Shown in pieces: positions 27,444-37,369 of a stretch of 64,000 bases of DNA. Under the pieces are notes generated by a model that saw only the letters and a program-made list of their open reading frames with translations, was not told the origin of the DNA and ran no database searches. Every line of letters starts with the position of its first letter. The first letter of the stretch is position 1. This DNA is from Campylobacter rectus. Lineage in GTDB: Bacteria > Campylobacterota > Campylobacteria > Campylobacterales > Campylobacteraceae. The position numbers and the translations under genes are program-made. The stretch lies in contig NZ_CP012543.1 of assembly GCF_004803795.1 (NCBI RefSeq), positions 682,001-746,000 on the forward strand, read 5' to 3'.

Positions 27444-27941
27444 ATGCAAAGGTTATTTTTAACGTTTTTTGGCGCCGGGTTAAGCCCCAAAGCTCCGGGC
27501 ACCGCGGGTTCGCTGGCAGGCGCGGTCGCAGCCTACGGGATTTTGATGTTTTTGCCCGCTTCCACGCTGTTTTTGGCGTCGATTTGCCTTTTTTTGTTTA
27601 GTATCAGGGTCATCGACGACTACGAGGCTAAAACCGGCGTGCATGATCACGGCAGTATCGTGATAGACGAGGTTGCGGGTGTTTGGCTGGCGATTTCTAT
27701 CAGCGGCGCTACGGCGGTGCAGTTTGTGCTCTCGGTCCTGTTTTTTAGGGTGTTTGATATCCTGAAGCCATCCGTGATCGGGCGAATCGACAAAAATGTA
27801 AAAGGCGGGCTTGGCGTGATGGGCGACGATATGGTCGCGGGGCTTTTTGCGGGGCTTCTTAGCGCGATTTGCTACGAGGCGTTAGTGAGATTCGGGCTTG
27901 ACTACGAGTGGGTTAAATTTGAGTTGCCGTTTATGAAGTAG
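27444..27941 (+). CDS. pgpA: Phosphatidylglycerophosphatase A
   Basis: ATG 27444 with AAGGA gives 165 residues; the frame is open to a TTG at 27426. Family hallmarks are FGAGLSPKAPGTAGSLAG near the N-terminus, DHGSIVIDEVAGVW and RVFDILKP with GVMGDDMVAG. PgpA removes phosphate from phosphatidylglycerol phosphate to make phosphatidylglycerol in the inner membrane. Three to four membrane helices and the length fit. It stands alone. Confidence 0.95.
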   Translation: MQRLFLTFFGAGLSPKAPGTAGSLAGAVAAYGILMFLPASTLFLASICLFLFSIRVIDDYEAKTGVHDHGSIVIDEVAGVWLAISISGATAVQFVLSVLFFRVFDILKPSVIGRIDKNVKGGLGVMGDDMVAGLFAGLLSAICYEALVRFGLDYEWVKFELPFMK

Positions 27942-28135
27942 GCCGCCACGACGCTTTCAAAGCAGCTTTAAATTTTAGCTTGCGTTTATCCGTCCAAGCG
28001 TCGCTTTCGGTTAAGTAAATTTTACGGATACGAATTTTTATTGTTTTGATTTTGGCGTCAAATTTAACGTCGCCGCTTGCTTTGAAAACAAATGGCGACG
28101 AAGAAAATTTGTGAAATTTGGATTTGACGCCGAAT

Positions 28136-28570
28136 TTACTTCTTTCTTTGCGAGGTTCCAAGCTGCTCGTGATAGTCTATTTCGGCTATGTATTCGGGAT
28201 TTTTCTTTTTTAGCTCGTTGCTCATAAAGGCGATCAGCTTTGCGTCGGCATTTTTGTGGGAAGCTAAAAGCGTGATGAAATTCAGGTGAGCTTTTGCGTC
28301 GTTTGCGGACTTGCCGTTTTGTTTGGACGGGATATTAAACGAGGCGGCAAATGTCTTTAAGGCAGCTAAAAGATCGTCTTTATCGCTTTTTTGATCGCTA
28401 ACGATGCCGATAAGATCTTGTAGGGTGAGTTCTTTTTCTTCTTGTTTTGCAGGCGCATTTTGGGCGGTTTTGCCGCCGAGTTTAAATTTTACGACGAGAA
28501 AAATCAGCGCGGCGACGATTATTAAGAAAATCACCGCCAAGATCGCTATTATCAGAGTTTGATTCATCAC
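28136..28570 (-). CDS. Small membrane-anchored protein downstream of ccsBA
   Basis: The 144-residue protein has one N-terminal membrane helix (IIAILAVIFLIIVAALIFLVV), a basic/Ala-rich linker and a soluble helical domain (LTLQDLIGIVSDQKSDKDDLLAALKTF, then FITLLASHKNADAKLIAFMSNELKKKNPEYIAEIDYHE). I do not recognise a named family. Its start overlaps the ccsBA stop by 4 bp, so it is co-translated with the cytochrome c biogenesis protein and may be functionally tied to it. Confidence 0.75.
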   Translation of the reverse strand: MMNQTLIIAILAVIFLIIVAALIFLVVKFKLGGKTAQNAPAKQEEKELTLQDLIGIVSDQKSDKDDLLAALKTFAASFNIPSKQNGKSANDAKAHLNFITLLASHKNADAKLIAFMSNELKKKNPEYIAEIDYHEQLGTSQRKK

Positions 28571-31500
28571 AGTTTTACCGTTTTGGCAGGCTTTCTAAAA
28601 TACGCCAAAACCGCGATCAAGATCATCAAAATCGCGCCCATCCATACGAAAGTCGGCACCGGTATCGGCTCGCCTGCGGCGTATGAGTGCATGCCGCTTA
28701 GGTAGAAATTTACGCCAAAATAGGTCATTATGATCGACCAGTAGGCGAACATAGAGGTTACGGCAAATGCGTATTGGCTGTTTAGCTTAGGAACAAATCT
28801 GATGTGTAAAACCGCTGCGTAAACTAAAATGGAAACCAGCGCCCACGTCTCCTTGCTATCCCAGCCCCAGTAGCGACCCCAGCTCTCGTTCGCCCAGACG
28901 CCGCCGAGGAAATTTCCCATCGTAAGCAGGCTAAGCCCCAGTATCATCGCCATTTCGTTTATGCGCGTGGCTTCTAGGATATTTCGCGAAATTTCTTTGT
29001 GCTCCTTGCCGCCTTGCAGGGCGAAAAGCACGAGCGTAAACATACCAAGCAGCGAGCAAAGTCCCAAAAATCCGTAACTAGCCGTGATAACCGATACGTG
29101 GATCGTTAGCCAGTAGCTCTGAAGTACCGGCACTAGAGTGGTGATCTGCGGATCCATCCAGCTAAGGTGCGCTACAAATAGCGTAACGCCCGCTAAAATC
29201 GAGGTTAGCGCCATAGCTATCGGGCTTTGGCGCGAGAATACGATACCCGATAAGCTAAGCGCCCAAGCTATATAAATCATCGACTCGTAGGCGTTGCTCC
29301 ACGGCGCGTGTTCGGCGATATACCAACGCACGCCGATGCCGAAAGTATGTAGTAAAAACGCCAAAATATTTACGCCGTAGACGATGCTAAAAAGCCATTT
29401 GATGTTAAATTTAGGCCTTGCCATCTTGGCAAACACGAAGCATAAAAGTCCAAATCCCGCCAAAAGATATATCGGCGTGAGCGACTCGAAGATTTTATAT
29501 TCGTTAAAAAATAGCTCCATCTCTACGCGTTTTTCGGTAGGTATGACCGCTTTGCCGTGTTCTTGTTGGTAGGTTTTTATCTCGGCTAGAGCTTGATTTG
29601 CTCGGCGCCAGTTATTGTTTTCGCTAGCTTCCGCTACGCCGGCGAAATAATCTCTTAGCATCCTGCCGATAGGCTCGCTCTCGTTTTTAGGAAAATACAT
29701 CATAGCCGAAGCCGGCGCATACCAGGCGTTGTTTGGATCGTCCATCTTCGGAAACATAGTAAAGACTTCGCCGACAAACACCATATAAAGGATATTTAGA
29801 CGTTCGTCCACTTTTTGCAAGTCTTTGTCGAAGGTGCCTCGCTCGCCCGGCATTTTGCGGTTTGCGGCTTCGGCAAATTTGGCCAGTTTATAGACGCTTT
29901 TGCCGTTTTCTTCGCTGGAGAAAAAGTCATTAAAGCTCGCGTATTTGGCCTTTTCGTCTATGCCGATTAGCTTTTTTAGCTCTTTATTACTGACGTAGAT
30001 GATCGGCACTTCGCGCCAGTACGGGGCGTTTACCATCATCGAAAGTATGGCTTGATTTGCGTTTAGGCCGTCAAGAGTGTCGCTGCGGTGGATTTTGTTT
30101 AAAATTTCTCTTGCAACCGTATCAAAAGGCTTCATTCTACCGTCGGCGCTTTGGATGATCAGCGTGGAGAGCTCTTTGGCGTGATTTACGTCTATGTTTC
30201 TAGCGTTATCAAGCGCGTAGGTTTTGCTCGGTGCAAATGCGGTAAGACAGGTTACCAGCGCAAAGCCCGCGACTTTTTTCACGGCGTCTTCGTTTATCAT
30301 TTTTGATAGTTTTCTAAAACGCGAGCGAGGATTTACGATATTAAAAAACAGCCCCAGCCCCAGCAAAAAGTAGCCGACATAGGTCGGAATTTTACCCGGA
30401 TCGCGGTTTACCGACAGCACGGTGCCAAGCTCGTCTTGGTCGTAACTGCTTTGGAAAAATCTATATCCGTCGTGATCTAACACGTGGTTCATATAAATTT
30501 TATAAGGATAATCCTTGCTCCTGGCATCCTCGACGATGATGTCGCTTGAGTAACTCATCGGCGAATTTGAGCCCGGGTAGCGCTTGAGCTCGAAGTCGTT
30601 TAGCTTGAGCGAAAAAGGAAGCTCGACCATCTTCGCGCCCCAATAAACGTTAAAAAGCACGCCGTCAATCCTGGCTTTGGCGGGGATATAGCTGTTTTCG
30701 TATAGCATAAGCTGCTGCGTTTGGCCTTCAAAGGTCAAATTTGCCACGAGCGCGTCAAATTCGCCGTTTTTGCTCACGACTCGCTTGGCGGCCTTTGTCA
30801 GCAAGGATTTCGGGACGAAATTTATATCCGTAACCGTATAAAGCTGCATCGGCAAAAACTCAATCTCTTTGTCCTTTGGATACTCGCCTTTTTCGTTGGT
30901 CGTCATCGTGAAGTATTCGATATTTCGGTTTGAGTTGATGTAAAATTTACCGTCTTTTAGCTCGATTTTGACGAAATTTTCAAGTAAAGGCTGCGCGTCA
31001 AATGCAAAGCTAACGCCGCCTACTTCGCGAGTTTCGCCCGCTTGCAGGCTTATCTCCTCTTTTGAATCGCTGCTAGAAACGGTCAGCCGCACCAAAGGAT
31101 CGCCCTTGTCCGCTTCGTAGTACTCGGTTTGGGCTTTTTTGTAATATCCTTCAAAGCTTAAATTTGCCTTTTTGCCGTCGATTTCAAGCGGCAAATTAAA
31201 GTCGTTTGAACCCAAAGAAGTGATTTGTTTAGGGATAGAATTTGAGTAAATTTGACCGTCTTTTTCAGCGGCGATTTCTATTCTCGCGATAGACTCGAAA
31301 ACGGCGTTTGAGGTTTCGTTTTCTCTGATGTGGATAGTCCCTTCAAAGCCCATATATCTGGTCATCGCGGCCCCAAGAAGCATAAACAAAAAGCTAAGGT
31401 GAAATATCAAAACGGGTAGTTTTTCGTTTCTAAAGAGATTGTATCTGAAGATATTATAAACTAAATTTATGCCCAAAAGCACCTGCACCAGAGCAAACCA

Positions 31501-31644
31501 ACTCGCTCCGTAAACCGCCGCCCACGCGCTTTTGGTGTCGTAGTAGCTTTCTATTATCGTCGCCGCGCCGCTGCCGATCGCAAATATAACGAGTAACACG
31601 ACGGCCGAAGTCATACTGAAAAATAGGGACTTTATCTCGCTCAC
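28567..31644 (-). CDS. ccsBA: CcsBA, fused cytochrome c synthase (ResB-CcsA)
   Basis: The 1025-residue protein joins a ResB-like part (N-terminal helices plus a large periplasmic domain, about 1-450) to a CcsA part (about 720-1025). The heme-handling WWD signature reads WANESWGRYWGWDSKETW (around 915-935), with flanking conserved His residues. It transports heme across the inner membrane and attaches it to apocytochrome c (system II). A single fused protein of this length is characteristic of Campylobacter, Helicobacter and Wolinella. The start is GTG 31644 with an AAGGA site. The small membrane gene overlaps its end. Confidence 0.96.
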   Translation of the reverse strand: MSEIKSLFFSMTSAVVLLVIFAIGSGAATIIESYYDTKSAWAAVYGASWFALVQVLLGINLVYNIFRYNLFRNEKLPVLIFHLSFLFMLLGAAMTRYMGFEGTIHIRENETSNAVFESIARIEIAAEKDGQIYSNSIPKQITSLGSNDFNLPLEIDGKKANLSFEGYYKKAQTEYYEADKGDPLVRLTVSSSDSKEEISLQAGETREVGGVSFAFDAQPLLENFVKIELKDGKFYINSNRNIEYFTMTTNEKGEYPKDKEIEFLPMQLYTVTDINFVPKSLLTKAAKRVVSKNGEFDALVANLTFEGQTQQLMLYENSYIPAKARIDGVLFNVYWGAKMVELPFSLKLNDFELKRYPGSNSPMSYSSDIIVEDARSKDYPYKIYMNHVLDHDGYRFFQSSYDQDELGTVLSVNRDPGKIPTYVGYFLLGLGLFFNIVNPRSRFRKLSKMINEDAVKKVAGFALVTCLTAFAPSKTYALDNARNIDVNHAKELSTLIIQSADGRMKPFDTVAREILNKIHRSDTLDGLNANQAILSMMVNAPYWREVPIIYVSNKELKKLIGIDEKAKYASFNDFFSSEENGKSVYKLAKFAEAANRKMPGERGTFDKDLQKVDERLNILYMVFVGEVFTMFPKMDDPNNAWYAPASAMMYFPKNESEPIGRMLRDYFAGVAEASENNNWRRANQALAEIKTYQQEHGKAVIPTEKRVEMELFFNEYKIFESLTPIYLLAGFGLLCFVFAKMARPKFNIKWLFSIVYGVNILAFLLHTFGIGVRWYIAEHAPWSNAYESMIYIAWALSLSGIVFSRQSPIAMALTSILAGVTLFVAHLSWMDPQITTLVPVLQSYWLTIHVSVITASYGFLGLCSLLGMFTLVLFALQGGKEHKEISRNILEATRINEMAMILGLSLLTMGNFLGGVWANESWGRYWGWDSKETWALVSILVYAAVLHIRFVPKLNSQYAFAVTSMFAYWSIIMTYFGVNFYLSGMHSYAAGEPIPVPTFVWMGAILMILIAVLAYFRKPAKTVKL

Positions 31645-32212
31645 AATAGATCCTTAAACATAAATTTACAAAATAAAATGGCTATTATAGTAATTTTTTT
31701 TAAATAATCTTACTTTTTAGTTATTATTTGATGATATTTTTTAGTCTTTATTTTTAATAAATTTAAAAAGAAATTATAAACAAAATCTTAATACACTAAA
31801 CATACGAACTCGTAAGTCAAATGAAATAAAGCGTTTTATCGTATCAAATAACCAATGAATTGCGCAATTTATATAAAAGCACTATCCAAGGATATATTTA
31901 TAATTTTTATATAAAGTCGCAGTCGGCGCAAAGGCTAGACAAAAGCCGATAGGGCGCAGTAAATGAAACCGATGTGAATCGGCCGTCAAACGCGGCAAAC
32001 TCTCCTGCAAGCGAGCCCGTCGAAACCTCGCCGCCAAGCTCGTCCGAGTTTGGTGCAGAGCGGCAATTTAAATTTCATTTTAAAAACTTCGATTTTAAGT
32101 TAAATTTAACCATTTATAAAATAAAATTATCTTTTTATATTTTAATAATATTAATTCCGTTAAAAACGTAATTTCACAAAATATAAAATAAAAACTTAAT
32201 CCTAAAGGAGTT
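31645..32212. other. Divergent intergenic region between ccsBA and the second receptor cluster
   Basis: The first 270 bases are very AT-rich and must hold both promoters. 31930-32040 is abruptly GC-richer and carries the riboswitch candidate listed separately. The last 100 bases are again AT-rich and lead to the receptor's AAAGGAG site. No gene is seen. Confidence 0.5.
31930..32040 (+). promoter_or_regulatory. Candidate cobalamin riboswitch in the leader of the 32213 receptor
   Basis: In order the stretch shows ATAGGG (31949-31954), a hairpin ACCGATGTGAATCGG with the loop TGTGAAT close to the canonical TGCGAAT, a CGCGGCAAACT stretch at the place of CCCGCnACTGT, and GAGCCCG...ACCTCGCC close to the B12 box AGYCAG...ACCTGCC. 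The CCCGC core is not well matched and the spacing after AGGG is long, so it may be a variant or decayed. It sits about 180 bases before the receptor start, on its strand. Confidence 0.45.
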
Positions 32213-34210
32213 ATGATGAAAAGGATTAGCTTGATCGCATGTTGTGCCGCTATAGCGCTACACGGCGAGGTTTTTACGCTAGGACAAGTCGAGGTCGTAG
32301 AAAACGTCAGCGGCGCGCAAAAAAGCGATACGAACGTCGTCATCATAGACGAGGAAAATATGCAGAAAAACGAGATCAAGCGCCTCTCGGAGGTCGCTTA
32401 TAGTACGCCCGGCCTGCAAATAAGCAAAGGCGGCGGCGGAAGAGCCGAGCAGACCTTTTACGTTCGCGGCTTTAACGCCAGAAGAGTGCCCGTCTTTATC
32501 GACGGCATCCCCGTTTATATCCCTTACGACGGCTATATCGATTACGGACGATTTACAACGTTTGATCTGTCGCGCATCGTAATCTCTAAAGGCGCCAGCT
32601 CCGTGCTTTACGGACCGAACACTATGGGCGGCGCGATAAATCTGGTCACCAAAAAGCCTAGCAAAGAGCTTGAGGGTGAGATCGGCTATGGATTTGAAGC
32701 TGGCAAGAGCAGTAAAACCGTCGGCAACAACATAGATTTTAATATCGGAACCAAGCAGGAGCTGTTTTATCTGCAAGCCGGCGGCAGCTTTTTTGAAGAT
32801 CGCGGTCAGCAGCTTTCGTCTAAATTTAATATGCCTATCAACGACGATGAAGACGGCGGCAGACGCGACAACTCCGTGCAGCGAGATAAAAAATTTAACT
32901 TCAAAATAGGCTTTACTCCGAACGAAACCGACGAATACGCGATCGCTTACAACAATCAAAAAGGCAGAAAACAAGCCCCTCGTTATGCGGGCCGCTACAA
33001 AGCTTATAGTCGCTACTGGGACTGGCCGATGTGGGACAAAGAAAGCGTCTATTTCCTCTCGCATACGCAAATTTTAAATAGTTTATACGTAAATACGAAA
33101 GCGTATTACGATAAATTTAAAAACGACTTAAGATCGTTCGACGACAAAAACTACAACACGCAAAAGAAAAGATATGCATTTAATAGCCATTATAGAGACC
33201 ACTCCTATGGCTTCGGCGCGGAAGTAGGCGGCGACGTGAGCGATCAAGATACGTTGAAATTTGCGGCAAATTATAAATTTGACGAGCACAAGGAGCACAA
33301 CGACGGCGAGCCGGTCCAAACGACCAAAGACGCTATGTATAGCTTCGCTTTGGAAAATACGTATAAATTTACCGATTATAACAAACTCATTTTAGGCGTC
33401 GACTACGATATCAGAGATTCGAAAAAGGCCGAAAAATACGGCTCTATTTTAGCCAAAAAACCGCATTTTTACAGCTTTACGGATCTGAAAAAGGAGACGG
33501 CTTTCAACTACCAAGTGGCGTATAAGCACAGTTTTGACGGCAACGACGAGCTTAGCTTAAGCTACGCGAAAAAGACCTATTTTCCGAGTATGAAAGACAG
33601 ATATAGCGAGAGATTCGGCCGAACATTCGCAAATCCCGCACTTCGTCCGGAGGTAGCGAACCACTACGAAATAGATTATCAAAGAATTTTCGGCGAAACG
33701 TTAAAGATCGAAACGGCAATATTTTATTCGAGGGTAAAAGACGCTTTCGGCCTTAGAAAAGAGACGCGAAACGGTCAAACCAGAGATATGTTTGTAAATA
33801 TAAATCGAGCGACTCATAAAGGCTTTGAGTTTAGTACGGGATATTTTGCGACGAAGGACCTTGAGCTGGGCGGTAACTACTCATATATCGTAGTCACAAA
33901 CGACAAAAGCGACGCCAAGGTGTATAATCTGCCCAAGCACAAGGCTTTTCTATACGCAGATTACAAGATCACGCCTAAGCTTTCCGCTTACGTATCGCAA
34001 GAAATCTCTTCCGGAAAATACGTCCTATCCGAAAAGGAGACTAGGCTGGCGGGCTTTGGCGTAACCAATCTAAAACTAACGTATAAACCAATCGAAAGCT
34101 TGAGCATAGAAGCGGGAGTGTCAAATCTGTTTAATAAAAACTACGAGTACGACGAGGGCTATCCCGAGGAAGGTCGCGTATTTTTCTCGAATATCAGATA
34201 TAAATTTTAA
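32213..34210 (+). CDS. TonB-dependent receptor, possibly for cobalamin or another chelate
   Basis: The 665-residue protein has a short signal peptide (ending near LHGEV), a plug (VEVVENVSGAQ, VPVFIDGIPVYIPYDGYIDY, ISKGASSVLYGPNTMGGAINLVT) and a barrel ending in IRYKF. ATG 32213 follows AAAGGAG. It is followed on the same strand by a binding protein, permease and ATPase, making a full outer-to-inner membrane import route. Vitamin B12 as ligand is suggested only by the riboswitch candidate upstream; iron siderophores or metal chelates remain possible. Confidence 0.9.
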   Translation: MMKRISLIACCAAIALHGEVFTLGQVEVVENVSGAQKSDTNVVIIDEENMQKNEIKRLSEVAYSTPGLQISKGGGGRAEQTFYVRGFNARRVPVFIDGIPVYIPYDGYIDYGRFTTFDLSRIVISKGASSVLYGPNTMGGAINLVTKKPSKELEGEIGYGFEAGKSSKTVGNNIDFNIGTKQELFYLQAGGSFFEDRGQQLSSKFNMPINDDEDGGRRDNSVQRDKKFNFKIGFTPNETDEYAIAYNNQKGRKQAPRYAGRYKAYSRYWDWPMWDKESVYFLSHTQILNSLYVNTKAYYDKFKNDLRSFDDKNYNTQKKRYAFNSHYRDHSYGFGAEVGGDVSDQDTLKFAANYKFDEHKEHNDGEPVQTTKDAMYSFALENTYKFTDYNKLILGVDYDIRDSKKAEKYGSILAKKPHFYSFTDLKKETAFNYQVAYKHSFDGNDELSLSYAKKTYFPSMKDRYSERFGRTFANPALRPEVANHYEIDYQRIFGETLKIETAIFYSRVKDAFGLRKETRNGQTRDMFVNINRATHKGFEFSTGYFATKDLELGGNYSYIVVTNDKSDAKVYNLPKHKAFLYADYKITPKLSAYVSQEISSGKYVLSEKETRLAGFGVTNLKLTYKPIESLSIEAGVSNLFNKNYEYDEGYPEEGRVFFSNIRYKF

Positions 34211-34458
34211 CAGGTTTTAGACGGTTGCATCTTGCCTAATATTTCATACAACTTGCGTGCGGTTTTGGGTTTCATCTCGGGCCGCTCGCCTCTTTAAATT
34301 TAAATTCAAATTTTAAAATTAAATTTGCGTCCCGCGGTTTAAAATAGCCTTTTCTAAATTTTAAAATTTAGCGACTAAAAGGCGTCTAGCGAAGATAAAT
34401 CTGTTTTAAAATTTCTTTTGCTATACTTGTAAAATAAAAAATTTTAAAAGGAAAAACG

Positions 34459-35508
34459 GTGAAAAAAATATTTCTATTTCTCTGTGCCGCGAGCATGCTT
34501 TTTGCTCTAAGCGAAGCGCAGATCAAGGACTACATCGCTCAAAACAGCGAAAACATAGAGCAGCTGCAGGGTATTCCGTCTAAAATTTACGCGAGCTCGC
34601 CGCCGCTTTTATATATGCTTTACGCGCTTGATCCCGCTAAAATCAGCGGCGTAAATTTCGAGTGGAACGATTACGAGCGGCCCTACGTCAAAAAAGAGGT
34701 GCAAGAGCAGCCCGTCGTGGGCGGCTTTTTCGGCCAGGGTAAAATTCCAAACGTCGAGATGCTGCTGCGCCTAAACCCCGAGCTCATCCTCGTAAACGCA
34801 AGCTCGCGCAACACTAAAAAGATGAGCGAGGTCTTCGGCTCGATTAAAAAGCCGATGCTCTATCTAAGCGCGGTGCAGCTTGAGGATTATCTGGACGGGT
34901 TTGAAATTTTAGGCGAAGTGACGGGCAAGCAGGAGCGCGCCGCGCAACTCATAAATTATGCGCGCGAATCGCTAAATTTAACCGCGCAGATCGAGGAATA
35001 CATCAGGAAAAATAATCTGCAAAAGGTGAAAATTTACTACGCGCAGGGCGGCGACGGGCTAGCCACCGAGTGCGAGGGCTCCTGGCACGCGACGCTCATC
35101 GAGCGAGCCGGCGCGCAGAACGTGCATAAATGTAGCGAGGATCCAAACGCCAAATCCTTCGGACGCGTAAAAATCAGCTTCGAGCAGCTAGTAAAATACG
35201 ACCCGGATATCATCCTCATCTACGAAAAAGAGCTGTTTGATAAAATTTACGGCGACCCGAAGTGGCAGCTGCTAAGCGCGGTGAAAAACAAAAAGGCCTA
35301 CTACATCCCGCGCGAGCCCTTTTCGTGGTTTGACCGCCCGCCTTCGTTTATGAGGTTTTTGGGGCTAAAATGGCTGATAAGCTTAACCTATCCCGAGGCG
35401 TTTAAATTTGACATGGTTAAAGAGACGCGCGAGTTTTACAAGCTATTTTTAGATCTTGAGCTCACAGACGAGCAAATTTATAAAATTTTAGGACGGGGCG
35501 CCGAGTGA
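34459..35508 (+). CDS. Periplasmic binding protein (class III, COG0614)
   Basis: The 349-residue protein starts at GTG 34459 with an AAAGGAA site and a signal peptide (FLFLCAASMLFALSEA). The fold is shown by VEMLLRLNPELILVNASS, the long central helix, and the C-terminal run SWFDRPPSFMRFLGLKWL...YPEAF. That last pattern is frequent in the branch of siderophore/cobalamin/MolA-type binding proteins encoded with FecCD permeases. The ligand cannot be read from sequence. The permease gene starts 10 bases after its stop. Confidence 0.88.
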   Translation: MKKIFLFLCAASMLFALSEAQIKDYIAQNSENIEQLQGIPSKIYASSPPLLYMLYALDPAKISGVNFEWNDYERPYVKKEVQEQPVVGGFFGQGKIPNVEMLLRLNPELILVNASSRNTKKMSEVFGSIKKPMLYLSAVQLEDYLDGFEILGEVTGKQERAAQLINYARESLNLTAQIEEYIRKNNLQKVKIYYAQGGDGLATECEGSWHATLIERAGAQNVHKCSEDPNAKSFGRVKISFEQLVKYDPDIILIYEKELFDKIYGDPKWQLLSAVKNKKAYYIPREPFSWFDRPPSFMRFLGLKWLISLTYPEAFKFDMVKETREFYKLFLDLELTDEQIYKILGRGAE

Positions 35509-35518
35509 GTAAAGAAAA

Positions 35519-36520
35519 ATGAGCAAAAAGGCGTTTGCGTTTTTGTCCATCCTGCTGACGCTTTGCGTCGCGGGCTCGATGTTACTTGGCAAATACGGCT
35601 TTAGCGCAGAGGACTACGCGCGCTACGCCCTGGCGCTGCTACGGGGTGAAAGCTTAAAAGATTTCGAGGTCATGCACACGCTCTTGCTTGAAATTCGCCT
35701 GCCGCGCATACTTGCGTGCGTGCTCATCGGCGCTAGCCTCGCGATCAGCGGTGCGGCATATCAGGCGATGTTCGTAAACCCGCTCGTTAGCCCCTCGATC
35801 CTGGGCGTGCTAAGCGGCGCGGGATTTGGCGCGGCGGTCGGGATGTTTTTCAAATTTAACGAGTATCTCATCCAGCTTAGCACCTTTGGCTTCGGCTTTC
35901 TTGCCGTGGCTGTGGCGCTCGGCATCTCGGCGCTGTATTCGCGTAGCGGTAGCGTCATCGTGCTGGTTCTGGGCGGCGTCATCAGCGGCTCGCTCTTTAC
36001 CTCGCTGCTCTCGGTACTAAAATACGCCGCAGACCCCAACGACGCGCTTCCTGCGATCACATATTTTTTGATGGGAAGCCTCGGCTTTGCGTCCAAAAGC
36101 TTTATCCAAATTTCGATCCTGCCGATGTGCGCAGGCGTTTTACTGCTGGCGCTTAGCGGCAAATACCTAAATGCGCTAAGCCTTGGCGAAGAGGAGGCAA
36201 AGAGCCTGGGCGTAAACGTGGCGCGAGTTAAAATTTTCATCATCCTAGTTGCGACCTTCGTTAGCGCGCTTAGCGTGACGATCGCGGGCATCATCGGCTG
36301 GATCGGGCTTATCGTGCCGCACATCTCGCGCTTTATCTTCGGCGCCGACAACCGCGCGGTTCTGGCTAGCTCGGCGATGATCGGCGCGATATTTTTGCTC
36401 TTTTGCGACAGCTTCTCGCGGCTCATTTTTACCTTTGAGATCCCTATCGGCATCGTGACCTCGCTATTTGGCATACCGATGTTTATCATCGTGCTGCGCC
36501 GTGCCAAGAGGAGCTTTTGA
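35519..36520 (+). CDS. BtuC/FecCD-type ABC permease
   Basis: The 333-residue protein has about ten membrane helices and the family runs LEIRLPRILACVLIGASLAISG, NPLVSPSILGVLSGAGFGAA and GIIGWIGLIVPHISR. It follows the binding protein by 10 bases, and its stop overlaps the ATPase start. It is clearly distinct in sequence from the other two permeases of this window, so the three systems probably carry different ligands. Confidence 0.93.
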   Translation: MSKKAFAFLSILLTLCVAGSMLLGKYGFSAEDYARYALALLRGESLKDFEVMHTLLLEIRLPRILACVLIGASLAISGAAYQAMFVNPLVSPSILGVLSGAGFGAAVGMFFKFNEYLIQLSTFGFGFLAVAVALGISALYSRSGSVIVLVLGGVISGSLFTSLLSVLKYAADPNDALPAITYFLMGSLGFASKSFIQISILPMCAGVLLLALSGKYLNALSLGEEEAKSLGVNVARVKIFIILVATFVSALSVTIAGIIGWIGLIVPHISRFIFGADNRAVLASSAMIGAIFLLFCDSFSRLIFTFEIPIGIVTSLFGIPMFIIVLRRAKRSF

Positions 36521-37266
36521 TGCAAGAAAATTTGATAGAAGTGCGAAATTTGCGCTTTGCCTACCGTGACAAGCCCGTGCTAAAGGACATCAGCTTTGAC
36601 GTCGCGACGGGCGATACGCTAAGTATCCTAGGCGCCAACGGCAGCGGCAAAAGCACCCTGCTTCGCATAATGCTCGGATTTTTAAAATTTGAGGGCGAGG
36701 TGCTAATCGGCGGCAAAAGCGTGCGCGACTACGGCAAACGCGAGCTCGCATCCCTCGTCGCCTACGTGCCGCAGACGCACGCGCCGTCCTATGACTACAG
36801 CGTCTTTGACGTCGCGCTGATGGGTGCGCTGTGCAGGACGCCGCTGTTTTCTAGCTTTAGCGCAGCGGATAAAAAGCTAGCCGAGCAGGCGCTGGAAAAA
36901 ATGGGCATCGCGCATCTAAAAAACGCGCCCTACACGAGGGTTAGCGGCGGCGAGCGGCAGCTGGCGTACATCGCGCGCACGCTGGTTCAGGGCGCGAAAG
37001 TGATCTTTATGGACGAACCGACAAACGGACTGGACTTCGGCAATCAAATCAAACTGCTCGAGATGATAAAAGCGCTGGGGGACGAGGGTTATACCTTCGT
37101 GCAGACGACGCACTACCCGCGCCACGCGAAGTTTGTTTCAAATTTGACGCTGTTTATAAAAGACGGCGAAATTTTAGCATTCGGGCGCAGTGAGCAGCTC
37201 ATAAACGCCGAAAATATCGATAAAATTTACGGCATAAACTACGAAAGATACGAGGATAGGTTGTAA
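36520..37266 (+). CDS. ABC importer ATPase (BtuD/FecE type)
   Basis: ATG 36520 overlaps the permease TGA (TGATG) and has an AGGAGC site, giving 248 residues. Walker A is GANGSGKST, the signature VSGGERQLAYIARTL, Walker B IFMDEPTNGLD, and the switch His lies in QTTHYPRHA. It powers the permease encoded just upstream. It is the last gene of this cluster; base composition falls sharply immediately after it. Confidence 0.92.
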   Translation: MQENLIEVRNLRFAYRDKPVLKDISFDVATGDTLSILGANGSGKSTLLRIMLGFLKFEGEVLIGGKSVRDYGKRELASLVAYVPQTHAPSYDYSVFDVALMGALCRTPLFSSFSAADKKLAEQALEKMGIAHLKNAPYTRVSGGERQLAYIARTLVQGAKVIFMDEPTNGLDFGNQIKLLEMIKALGDEGYTFVQTTHYPRHAKFVSNLTLFIKDGEILAFGRSEQLINAENIDKIYGINYERYEDRL

Positions 37267-37369
37267 GCATAAAGCAATTGATTTCTATATCTTAGTATAA
37301 TATATAAAGTTACAAATAGTTTTTTGAAAAATAATAAATATTCATATATTATTTAACTTCAATATGTGG

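Noticed and set aside
32279-33070. 263-residue minus-strand ORF
   Set aside because: It is antisense to the plug and barrel of the 32213 receptor, which has signal peptide, plug motifs and barrel end; the ORF has no family features.
35761-36525. 254-residue minus-strand ORF
   Set aside because: Antisense to a clear FecCD permease; Ser/Pro/Thr-rich translation typical of a shadow frame.
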